Shown: piece by piece, positions 57,247 to 64,000 of the stretch | Position numbering within the stretch: position 1 is the stretch's first letter | How the letters are laid out: each line of letters opens with the position of its first letter | Assembly: GCF_004137345.1 (NCBI RefSeq) | Contig: NZ_SDWV01000012.1 | Coordinates: 1 to 64,000, forward strand | Reading direction: 5' to 3' | DNA length: 64,000 nucleotides | Source of the DNA: Nocardioides zhouii | GTDB taxonomy: Bacteria; Actinomycetota; Actinomycetes; Propionibacteriales; Nocardioidaceae | Notes under the pieces: generated by a model | What the model was told of the DNA's origin: nothing | Seen by the model: only the letters and a program-made list of their open reading frames with translations | Database searches by the model: none | Position numbers and translations under genes: made by a program

Positions 57247-58380
57247 ATGCGCATCGACTTCCACGCGTCAGCCCGGCCGACGCTGGGCGTCGAGTGGGAG
57301 CTGGCGCTGGTCGACCGGGTCAGCCGCGACCTCGTGAGCGTGGCGTCGGAGGTGCACGAGCTGGCGGGCGGGCGCCTCGACGAACCGGCCCGGCTGCACA
57401 AGGAGCTGCTGCGCAACACGGTCGAGCTGGTCACCGGGATCTGCGACACCGCCGGCGAAGCGGTTGCCGACCTGCGCGAGACCCTGGCCGTCGTCGCCCC
57501 TGCCGCGCGCGAGCTCGGCGTCGACCTGCTGGGCGCCGGCTCGCATCCCTTCGCCGACTGGTCGCACCAGCAGCTGACCGAGGGCCACCGCTACGCCGAG
57601 CTCATCAACCGTACGCAGTGGTGGGGCCGCCAGATGCTGATCTGGGGCGTCCACGTGCACGTCGGCATGCCCGAGCGCGACCGCGTGATGCCCGTGCTCG
57701 CCTCGATGCTGACGACGTACCCCCACCTCCTGGCCCTCTCGGCGAGCTCGCCGATCTGGGCGGGCCAGGACACCGGCTACGCCTCCAACCGGGCGCTGAT
57801 GTTCCAGCAGCTCCCGACCGCCGGGCTGCCGTTCACCTTCGACACCTGGCCCGAGTTCGAGAAGTGCATCGCCGACCAGACGACGACCGGGATCATCGAG
57901 TCGATGTCCGACGTGCGCTGGGACCTGCGGCCGGCGCCGCACCTCGGCACCCTCGAGCACCGGGTCTGCGACGGCATGTCCGACCTGGGCGAGATCGCCG
58001 CGCTCACCGCGCTCGTCCACTGCCTCGTCGTCGACCTCGACACCCGGCTCGCGGCCGGCGAGACCCTGCCGACGATGCCGCCGTGGCAGGTCCAGGAGAA
58101 CAAGTGGCGCGCGGCGCGCTACGGCCTCGACGCCATCGTCATCCTCGACGACCACAACCGCGAGCGGCTCGTGACCGACGACCTCCACGACCTGCTCGAG
58201 CGCCTCACCCCCGTCGCCCGCCGGCTGGGCTGCGAGGCCGAGCTGCGTACGGTCGCCGACATCCCGAAGCGCGGCGCGTCGTACCAGCGGCAGCGCGCCG
58301 TGGCGCGCGAGTCCGGCGGCGACCTCATCGCGGTGGTCGACGCGCTCGTCGCGGAGCTCGACCACTCGCTCCAGTCCTGA
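57247..58380 (+). CDS. Carboxylate-amine ligase, YbdK/GCS2 family
   Basis: A 377-residue ATP-dependent ligase related to glutamate-cysteine ligase 2. TLGVEWELALVD near residue 13 contains the metal-binding Glu pair, HVHVGMPERD near residue 137 and MFQQLPTAGLPF are further signatures. YbdK-type proteins show weak gamma-glutamylcysteine synthesis in vitro; actinobacteria use mycothiol rather than glutathione, so the true substrate is open. TAGAGT lies 6 bases before the ATG. It is a single gene, divergent from thrE. Confidence 0.9.
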   Translation: MRIDFHASARPTLGVEWELALVDRVSRDLVSVASEVHELAGGRLDEPARLHKELLRNTVELVTGICDTAGEAVADLRETLAVVAPAARELGVDLLGAGSHPFADWSHQQLTEGHRYAELINRTQWWGRQMLIWGVHVHVGMPERDRVMPVLASMLTTYPHLLALSASSPIWAGQDTGYASNRALMFQQLPTAGLPFTFDTWPEFEKCIADQTTTGIIESMSDVRWDLRPAPHLGTLEHRVCDGMSDLGEIAALTALVHCLVVDLDTRLAAGETLPTMPPWQVQENKWRAARYGLDAIVILDDHNRERLVTDDLHDLLERLTPVARRLGCEAELRTVADIPKRGASYQRQRAVARESGGDLIAVVDALVAELDHSLQS

Positions 58381-58468
58381 CCCGCGGGACGCCGCCCTTG
58401 TGGCGGTCGTCACCGGGCGAGAGGATGCCCGGACGCCCTCACCTGGGGGAAGTGGCGGAGGAGAACCA

Positions 58469-59872
58469 GTGGTCAACCTGATCGACCCGACCGCGACGGG
58501 CTTCCTGCTCGCGGAGAACCGCAACATGCCGATGCACGTCGGCGGGCTGCAGCTCTTCGAGAAGCCCGAAGGCGCCGGACGCAACTACGTCCGCGAGATG
58601 TACGAGCAGATGCGCGACGTCGAGCAGATCGCCCCGCTCTTCCTCAAGCACCCCCACCGCTCGGCCCGTACGGCGGGCCAGCTGGTGTGGCAGCCCGACG
58701 AGCAGTTCGACATCGAGCACCACGTCCGCCACAGCGCGCTGCCCAAGCCCGGGCGGATCCGTGAGCTGCTCGAGCTCTGCTCGCGCCTGCACGGCACCCG
58801 CCTCGCCTGGGAGCGCCCGCTCTGGGAGGCCCACGTCATCGAGGGCCTGCGCGACGGTCGGGTGGCGATGTACACCAAGACCCACCACGCCCTCGTCGAC
58901 GGCGTCTCGGCGATGCGGCTGCTCGCCAGCGTGCTGTCGACCGACCCCGACGAGCGCAACATGCCCGCCCCGTGGGCAATGCGGCCTCGCAAGCCGCGCG
59001 AGGAGGAGCCGAGCGACGGGGGCGCCTCGCTCGCCGACGTCTCGGCCAGCACGGTGCGTACGGCGCTCGCGATCGCGTCGGAGGCGGCCGGGATGCCCGG
59101 CGCGCTGATCCGCACCCTCAACAAGAGCGTCCGCAACGAGACCTCCGCACTCTCGCTCTACGCACCCCGCACGCTCCTCAACCAGAACATCACCGGCTCA
59201 CGTCGCTTCGCCGCGCAGGACTGGCCGGTCGAGCGGCTCCGCGCCGTCGGCAAGTCCACCGGCACCACCATCAACGACGTCGTGCTGGCGATGGTGAGCG
59301 GCGCGATGCGCACCTACCTCTCCGACCTCGACGCGCTGCCCGACACGACGCTGGTGTCGATGGTGCCGGTCGGTCTCAACGCCAAGCAGTCGGGGCTCGC
59401 CTCTGCCGAGGGCGGCAACGCCGTTGGCTCGGTGATGGTGCAGCTCGGCACGCACCTGCCCGATCCCGCCGCCCGGCTCACCGCGATCCACACGTCCATG
59501 CAGGACGGCAAGGAGGGCCTGTCGGCGATGACGCCGGCGCAGATCCTGGCGATGAGCGCCCTGGGCCAGGCGCCGGCGATCCTCGGTCCGGTGCTGTGGA
59601 TGTCTGGCATCGTCCGCCCGCCGTACAACCTGATCGTCAGCAACGTCCCGGGCCCGCGCACCACGCACTACTGGAACGGCGCGAAGCTCACCGGCACCTA
59701 CCCGCTCTCGATCCCGATCAACGGCATGGCGCTCAACATCACCTGCACCTCGTACGACGGCAAGATGTGCTTCGGCCTCACCGGCTGCCGACGCACGGTC
59801 CCCCGCCTCCAGGTGCTGCTCCAGTACCTCGACGACGAGCTCAAGGCGCTGGAGAAGGCGGCCGGGATCTGA
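58469..59872 (+). CDS. Wax ester synthase / diacylglycerol acyltransferase (WS/DGAT)
   Basis: A 467-residue acyltransferase that makes storage lipids (triacylglycerol or wax ester) from acyl-CoA. The catalytic motif HHALVDG lies near residue 138, and NIPGPR-type NVPGPRTTHYW and the PLW block (ERPLWEAHVIEGL) are present. Start GTG 58469 is preceded by GGAGGAGA; upstream in-frame codons lack such a site. Storage lipid metabolism is common in this actinobacterial order. The stop codon is 8 bases before the palindrome at 59881. Confidence 0.93.
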   Translation: MVNLIDPTATGFLLAENRNMPMHVGGLQLFEKPEGAGRNYVREMYEQMRDVEQIAPLFLKHPHRSARTAGQLVWQPDEQFDIEHHVRHSALPKPGRIRELLELCSRLHGTRLAWERPLWEAHVIEGLRDGRVAMYTKTHHALVDGVSAMRLLASVLSTDPDERNMPAPWAMRPRKPREEEPSDGGASLADVSASTVRTALAIASEAAGMPGALIRTLNKSVRNETSALSLYAPRTLLNQNITGSRRFAAQDWPVERLRAVGKSTGTTINDVVLAMVSGAMRTYLSDLDALPDTTLVSMVPVGLNAKQSGLASAEGGNAVGSVMVQLGTHLPDPAARLTAIHTSMQDGKEGLSAMTPAQILAMSALGQAPAILGPVLWMSGIVRPPYNLIVSNVPGPRTTHYWNGAKLTGTYPLSIPINGMALNITCTSYDGKMCFGLTGCRRTVPRLQVLLQYLDDELKALEKAAGI

Positions 59873-59880
59873 CCCCCGGG

Positions 59881-59940
59881 GTAGTCCGCATCAAACTTCT
59901 TGTCCTGGAGCTTGTTCACCAGAATTCTGATGCGGACTAT
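59881..59940. repeat. 60-bp GTAGTCC-family palindrome
   Basis: GTAGTCCGCATCA (left) and TGATGCGGACTAT (right) are the outer arms; longer arms match at 17 of 20 positions. The loop contains GTCCTG and ACCAGAA, also present in the copy at 62709-62768. The right end supplies the TAG stop codon of the leftward methyltransferase gene. It lies between convergent genes and may act as a terminator. Confidence 0.85.
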
Positions 59941-61151
59941 CCGGGCGAGGCGTGTACGTCCAATCCGCCGCCCACCTGCTCGGCGACGGCGGTGAGGCGC
60001 GCGCGGGTGATGTCGGCGACGGTCGGGAGGCCGGCGAGGCGGGCGTTGGAGCCCTCGCGGGTGGGCTCGGCGGAGTTGATGCTGATGCAGCGGCGGGTGC
60101 CGCCGTCGGCGGCGTTGGCCAGCGCGACCGCGTGACCGGTGGTGCCGCTCCCGGCGAACGGGTCGAGCACGACAGCGTCGTTGGGCACGGTCGAGAGGAT
60201 CCGGCGCACCAGGCCGGTCGGCTTGGGCGACTCGAAGACATGGCCGACGAGGGCCTTGAGCTCGGCGACGGCGCTGTCGGTGGAGCCGATCTCCTCGGCC
60301 AGCCAGATGGTGCGCAGCTTCTTGCGGCGGCCACCCTCGCGCAGCAGCCAGTCGCGCTGGAAGATGTCGACCCGCTCGCCGGTGCGGCCGCGGATCACCC
60401 GGCACTCGAGGTCGTCTGGGCGCTCGTCGACGCGGGGGCGCGACCACCGCCACACGGCCGGCCGCCCGTCGCCGAAGACCGGGGTGAGCGCCTGGCTGCC
60501 CGGGAACTCGGTGGTGGCGACCCGACCGGTCGCGGGGTCGCCGTGGAGCGCGAAGTGCAGGGTCGGCGCGGTGACCGGGTTGAACTTCTTGTTGGTGTTG
60601 CGCAGCGGGAGGTAGCGGAAGCGCCGCCCGTCCGGGGCCGACAGCGGGAAGTCGGCCTCGTCGACCGACTCGGTGCTGCTGCCCTCGACGACGCAGGCCG
60701 GCAGGTGCCGGGCGTACGCCAGGACGTACTCGTGGCTGGTCGCGAACCCGCGACCGAGCTGGCGGCCCTTGGGGTTGAGGTTGACCACGATCTGGGCGAG
60801 GAAATTGGCCTCCCCGAACACCTCGTCCATCAGCAGCCGCAGGTGGGCCGCCTCGTTGTCGTCGATGCTGACGAACACCGCGCCGTGCGGGGCGAGGACC
60901 TCCCGGACCGCCTCCAGGCGAGGCCGCATCATCGCTGTCCAGGCCGCGTGCCGGCCGGCGTACGGGTCGGCGTGCGAGCCGTCGCGGAAGCGGTCGGCGT
61001 ACGCGAAGTCGTTGCCGGTGTTGTACGGCGGGTCGGTGTAGACGATGTCGACCGAGCCGGGCGCGAGGCGGGGCAGGACGTCGAGGTTGTCGCCGACGTG
61101 GAGGGTGTTCCACGCGGGCGCCGCGGTCGGGGGCATTGACGCGGCGGGCAC
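59937..61151 (-). CDS. Orphan site-specific DNA methyltransferase (beta-class, type III Mod-like)
   Basis: A 404-residue amino-methyltransferase. The catalytic motif DPPYNTG is near residue 40 and the SAM motif DPFAGSGTTGHAV near residue 332; catalytic before cofactor motif is the beta-class order. VFVSIDDNEAAHLRLLMDEVFGE and VLAYARHLP are typical of type III modification subunits. No restriction gene lies nearby, so it is an orphan, possibly with an epigenetic role. TAGGCT lies 6 bases before GTG 61151. Stop codon is part of the palindrome at 59881. Confidence 0.88.
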   Translation of the reverse strand: MPAASMPPTAAPAWNTLHVGDNLDVLPRLAPGSVDIVYTDPPYNTGNDFAYADRFRDGSHADPYAGRHAAWTAMMRPRLEAVREVLAPHGAVFVSIDDNEAAHLRLLMDEVFGEANFLAQIVVNLNPKGRQLGRGFATSHEYVLAYARHLPACVVEGSSTESVDEADFPLSAPDGRRFRYLPLRNTNKKFNPVTAPTLHFALHGDPATGRVATTEFPGSQALTPVFGDGRPAVWRWSRPRVDERPDDLECRVIRGRTGERVDIFQRDWLLREGGRRKKLRTIWLAEEIGSTDSAVAELKALVGHVFESPKPTGLVRRILSTVPNDAVVLDPFAGSGTTGHAVALANAADGGTRRCISINSAEPTREGSNARLAGLPTVADITRARLTAVAEQVGGGLDVHASPG

Positions 61152-61232
61152 GGAAGCAGCCTAGGTGCAGGGCAGGGACCCGCTGGTCCCAATTTTCCCA
61201 TCCGTCACACGATGTCCTTTACTCTGGAACAC

Positions 61233-62693
61233 GTGCCTGACTTCTCGTGCAGCTCCGTGCCCTCTCCCGCTCCCCGTCGGCCCAACCGGGCGCTGACGAT
61301 CGCCACGGCCGGCGTGCTCGTCGCCGGCCTCGCTGTCGGGTTGGGTGGCGGTCCCTCGGTGGCCAGCGACCCGGACGGCTCCGCATCTGCGCGCGAGGGA
61401 TTCCCGGCGCCCGGCCAGGCCGGCAAGGGCGGCTACCGCGGACGCAACCAGACCTCGGACGGCAAGCCCGGTGTCGTGGTCGGCCCGCCGGTCAACCTGC
61501 GTGGCCGCTCCGCCGTCGTCGCCAACGAGACGGCGTACGAGATCGCGCCCGGCGTCGTGCTGCGCGAGTGGGACCAGGTCGACGGCAGGCAGCCGGTCGG
61601 CCAGGTGAAGATCAACCTGATCACCGTCAACCTCGACGCCCCGAACATCAGCTTCGGCCCGCTGAACGCCAGCTTCGTCACCACCCGCCGCACCGTCAGC
61701 CAGCTCGGCCGGTGGGGCGGGGCGCTCACCGCCGTCAACGGGGACTTCTTCGACATCGGCCGCACCGAAGGCGCGCTGGGCGTGACCGTCGACCCGGCGG
61801 AGGGCCTCCTCACCGGCTCGCGCGACGGCTGGATCCCGGGCATCAACTCCAGCCTGTGGTTCGACGCCTCCGGCCCGCACGTCAGCCCGCTCAGCGTCCA
61901 GTACCGCATCCGCCAGGAGCCCGGCCTGATCGTCAACGGGTTCAACCACCCGCGCGTCCCGAAGGGCCGCGTCGGGATCTACACCCACGAGTGGAACCGC
62001 ACCAAGGGTTACCTCGTCACCGACGGCAAGAAGCGCGCCCGTGAGGTGGTGCTGCGCAAGAACCGCGTCGTCTCCAACAAGCCGACGCTCTCCAGCGGGC
62101 TCAAGATCCGCTCGAAGGACCGGGTGCTCATCGGTGTCGGCCAGGCCGCGGGCCAGCTCAAGAACCTCAAGCTGCGCCAGAAGGTCACGTTGGCCCAGCG
62201 CATCGAGGGTGGGCGCCCGACGGCCGCGATCAGCGGCGACCGGGCCCTGCTGGTCAACGGCGTGCGCACCGTCATCAACAACACGATCGCCCACCCGCGT
62301 ACGGCGGTCGGCATCGACGCCGACGGCCGCAAGCTGCACATCCTCGTCGTCGACGGACGCTCGGCCACGAGCCGCGGCTACACGATGGTCGAGCTCGCCG
62401 ACTTCATGACCGCGCTCGGCGTGGAGAACGCCATCAACCTCGACGGTGGCGGGTCGTCGGCGATGTACACGCGCAACGGCACCGGCGCGATGGGCATCGT
62501 CAACGAGCCCTCCGACGGCGGCGAGCGCAAGGTGGCCAACGGGTTCGGCCTGATCTACGGCGCGGAGCTGCCGCCGGTCGTGCCGCTGGTGCCGACGCCC
62601 ACCCCGACGCCCACTCCCACGCCGACCCCCACGCCGACGGTCCCGACGCCCACGGAGACTACGTCGCCTCCGCCGCCCCCGCCGCCGACCTGA
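61233..62693 (+). CDS. Secreted phosphodiester glycosidase (NAGPA domain) protein
   Basis: A 486-residue exported protein. A signal segment or membrane anchor lies at about 18-40, then a Gly/Ser-rich linker. The NAGPA-type domain spans about 200-440: ALTAVNGDFFDIGRTEGALG, HPRTAVGIDADGRKLHILVV and NAINLDGGGSSAMYTRNG, the last being the most diagnostic motif. The C-terminal 40 residues are Pro/Thr repeats, a wall-spanning linker with no further domain. The domain removes GlcNAc from phosphodiesters in animals, and bacterial members probably act on exopolysaccharide or wall phosphodiesters. TACTCT lies 7 bases before GTG 61233. Confidence 0.87.
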   Translation: MPDFSCSSVPSPAPRRPNRALTIATAGVLVAGLAVGLGGGPSVASDPDGSASAREGFPAPGQAGKGGYRGRNQTSDGKPGVVVGPPVNLRGRSAVVANETAYEIAPGVVLREWDQVDGRQPVGQVKINLITVNLDAPNISFGPLNASFVTTRRTVSQLGRWGGALTAVNGDFFDIGRTEGALGVTVDPAEGLLTGSRDGWIPGINSSLWFDASGPHVSPLSVQYRIRQEPGLIVNGFNHPRVPKGRVGIYTHEWNRTKGYLVTDGKKRAREVVLRKNRVVSNKPTLSSGLKIRSKDRVLIGVGQAAGQLKNLKLRQKVTLAQRIEGGRPTAAISGDRALLVNGVRTVINNTIAHPRTAVGIDADGRKLHILVVDGRSATSRGYTMVELADFMTALGVENAINLDGGGSSAMYTRNGTGAMGIVNEPSDGGERKVANGFGLIYGAELPPVVPLVPTPTPTPTPTPTPTPTVPTPTETTSPPPPPPPT

Positions 62694-62708
62694 CAGGCAG
62701 GGCCCTTG

Positions 62709-62768
62709 GTAGTCCGCATCAAACGTCTGGTCCTGTCAGCCGACCAGCAGAAGTCTGATGCGGACTAC
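62709..62768. repeat. 60-bp GTAGTCC-family palindrome, second copy
   Basis: GTAGTCCGCATCA and TGATGCGGACTAC pair perfectly over 13 bp; over 20 positions 18 match. An inner CTGGTC / GACCAG stem is perfect with a 9-base loop. Same length and sequence design as 59881-59940. Lies between convergent genes, 15 bases after the glycosidase stop. Confidence 0.88.
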
Positions 62769-62785
62769 CGGGCGGGGCAGGCCGC

Positions 62786-63385
62786 TCAGGCGTCCGGGAC
62801 GGTGAAGACCACGACGTAGGTCATCGGCGCCAGGCACTGCACGCCGTTCTTGGGCAGCTTGGGGACGACCTCGAAGCCCGCCTCGCCCGCGTCGATCGCC
62901 ACGTTGCGCGGGTCGTCGCAGCCCACGGCCACCGTCGCGGCGTACGGCGTGGCGTCGGGCGCCAGCCCGGACTCGGCGCCGATGGCGGCGCCGATGCTCG
63001 GCGCGAAGGCGGCGTCGAACTGGCCGACGAAGTCATTGATGGCCTGGTCGGTGTCGAGCACGAAGGCCAGGGTCGAGGCCGACCCACCGACCTCCGTCGC
63101 GTGCACCATCGTCGCCTTCGTGACGCCGGCGGACCCGATGGCGTCGATGGCCTGGGCGGTGCCCGGACCGCCACCGTCCGACGCGGTCTCCGTCGGCGTC
63201 TCGCTGGGCGAGTCCTCGGAGGGGGACGGCGTGCTGCTCGCGGAGTCGGAGGTGGCGTCGGGATCGGTCGCGGTGTCACCGCCGTCGTCGCCGCTGCACG
63301 CGGACACACCGGCCGTGAGGGCCAGGGACGTGAGGAGGGCGGCGGTCCGGGTGCGGACGCCCGAGCGGCGCAGTGAGGTAGTCAT
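62786..63385 (-). CDS. Secreted lipoprotein of unknown function
   Basis: A 199-residue lipoprotein. The signal peptide ends in the lipobox VSAC near residue 30, then comes a Ser/Asp/Thr/Pro linker to about residue 70. The folded part has two Cys (GCDDPRNVAID and GVQCLAPMTYV), likely a disulfide, and segments TKATMVHATEVGGSASTLAF and AGEAGFEVVPKLPKNG. No family recognised. TATCGT lies 9 bases before the ATG. Confidence 0.7.
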   Translation of the reverse strand: MTTSLRRSGVRTRTAALLTSLALTAGVSACSGDDGGDTATDPDATSDSASSTPSPSEDSPSETPTETASDGGGPGTAQAIDAIGSAGVTKATMVHATEVGGSASTLAFVLDTDQAINDFVGQFDAAFAPSIGAAIGAESGLAPDATPYAATVAVGCDDPRNVAIDAGEAGFEVVPKLPKNGVQCLAPMTYVVVFTVPDA

Positions 63386-63468
63386 GGTGGTTCGACGATA
63401 GCCACGCCGCGCCCGCTCCCCGGTCAGGCACGTCGTCGGCCGGCCCCCGTCTCTGGCAGGCTGGCCGC

Positions 63469-64000
63469 ATGAGCGAGCAGGTGGGGACCGAGCCGGTCCG
63501 CGAAGCGGTCCGCGCCTATGCCGCTCGCCAGCCCCAGCTGGCCTCCGCCACCCGGGCCTACGTCGAGCTCATCCAGGTGCTCCTCGACGACGCCGGCATC
63601 GACTACCTCAGCGTCACGGGACGTACGAAGAGCGTCGCGTCGTTCGCCGAGAAGGCCAACCGCACCGAGGGCGGCACCCCGCTCTTCCCCGACCCGCTCG
63701 AGCAGATCACCGACCTGATCGGCGTCCGCGTCATCACGTACGTCCACAGCGACGTGGCGGCGGTCGCGGAGGTGCTCGACGACGAGCTCGCCATCCTCGA
63801 CGACCGCGACCTCGGTGAGGAGACCGCGCGGTCGGGGCGCTTCGGCTACGCCAGCCGGCACCTGCTGGTCGAGACCCGGCCCGGCGCCGGGCTCCCGCCG
63901 CTCGAGGGCCACCGGGCCAGCGTGCAGGTGCGGACCGTGCTGCAGCACGCGTGGGCGGAGTTCGAGCACGACATCCGCTACAAGGGCAACATCCCCGAGG
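63469..64000 (+). CDS. RelA/SpoT-domain (p)ppGpp synthetase, partial
   Basis: The gene runs off the window; 177 codons are visible. The synthetase domain is clear: YLSVTGRTKSVASFAEKANR, DPLEQITDLIGVRVITYV with the Gly-loop and catalytic region, and VQVRTVLQHAWAEFEHDIRYK. No HD hydrolase domain precedes it, so it is a small alarmone-synthetase type, unless domains follow beyond the window. CAGGCT lies 6 bases before the ATG. Such proteins make (p)ppGpp or pGpp in stress. Confidence 0.9.
   Translation, partial: MSEQVGTEPVREAVRAYAARQPQLASATRAYVELIQVLLDDAGIDYLSVTGRTKSVASFAEKANRTEGGTPLFPDPLEQITDLIGVRVITYVHSDVAAVAEVLDDELAILDDRDLGEETARSGRFGYASRHLLVETRPGAGLPPLEGHRASVQVRTVLQHAWAEFEHDIRYKGNIPE

Noticed and set aside
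59937..61151. Type III restriction-modification system
   Set aside because: Only the modification-like gene is present; neighbours are a glycosidase and an acyltransferase.

Overview
The window is high-GC (roughly 70 percent or more) actinobacterial DNA. Codon choice, frequent GTG starts, the gene order glmU-prs-rplY-pth, the RNase D / DUF3000 / hemE group and the many DUF-type actinobacterial families fit a Nocardioides-like member of the Propionibacteriales. That genus assignment is inference from family content, because no rRNA lies in the window. I see no prophage, integrase, insertion sequence or CRISPR array.

Layout. 86-8486: housekeeping block (VOC protein, CysQ-like phosphatase, Pth, L25, PepN, PRPP synthase, GlmU). 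8551-12494: TetR regulator and a Baeyer-Villiger monooxygenase / SDR / alpha-beta hydrolase operon with a perfect operator palindrome. 12478-18902: a uridine-kinase-like gene whose start codon overlaps the CCA end of a tRNA-Gln, a septum-formation-like protein, two ABC-2 ATPase/permease pairs and a LigC-type DNA ligase. 18945-22925: a sulfotransferase divergent from a glycosyltransferase-Stealth fusion. 23157-26926: LigD-type polymerase, then two paralogous lipoproteins flanking msrB. 26989-30087: rhodanese, cysteine dioxygenase, hemQ and hemY. 32156-40928: an organosulfur island (MHS transporter, two flavin reductases, SsuD/MsuD, SfnB, SfnG, a DszC/MsuC-like enzyme and a LysR regulator) that could convert dimethylsulfone to sulfite. 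40903-43967: hemE, DUF3000 and RNase D. 44140-52859: solute-binding lipoprotein, solitary PemK, HrpA, and a YCII/DGPF protein with an ECF42-like sigma factor. 52932-64000: two-component system, DUF402, ThrE exporter, YbdK-type ligase, WS/DGAT, orphan DNA methyltransferase, phosphodiester glycosidase, lipoprotein, and the start of a RelA/SpoT synthetase.

Two window-wide patterns stand out. First, about seventeen genes have a TANNNT hexamer exactly 6 or 7 bases before the start codon and no room for a leader, which is the signature of leaderless transcription; I used it to choose several starts. Second, intergenic spaces carry many palindromic elements of about 50-60 bp belonging to a few families. 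Some are built as symmetric nests of equal numbers of left and right arms on a 31-bp period, and several run into the stop codon of the upstream gene. These elements are the least explained feature of the window.
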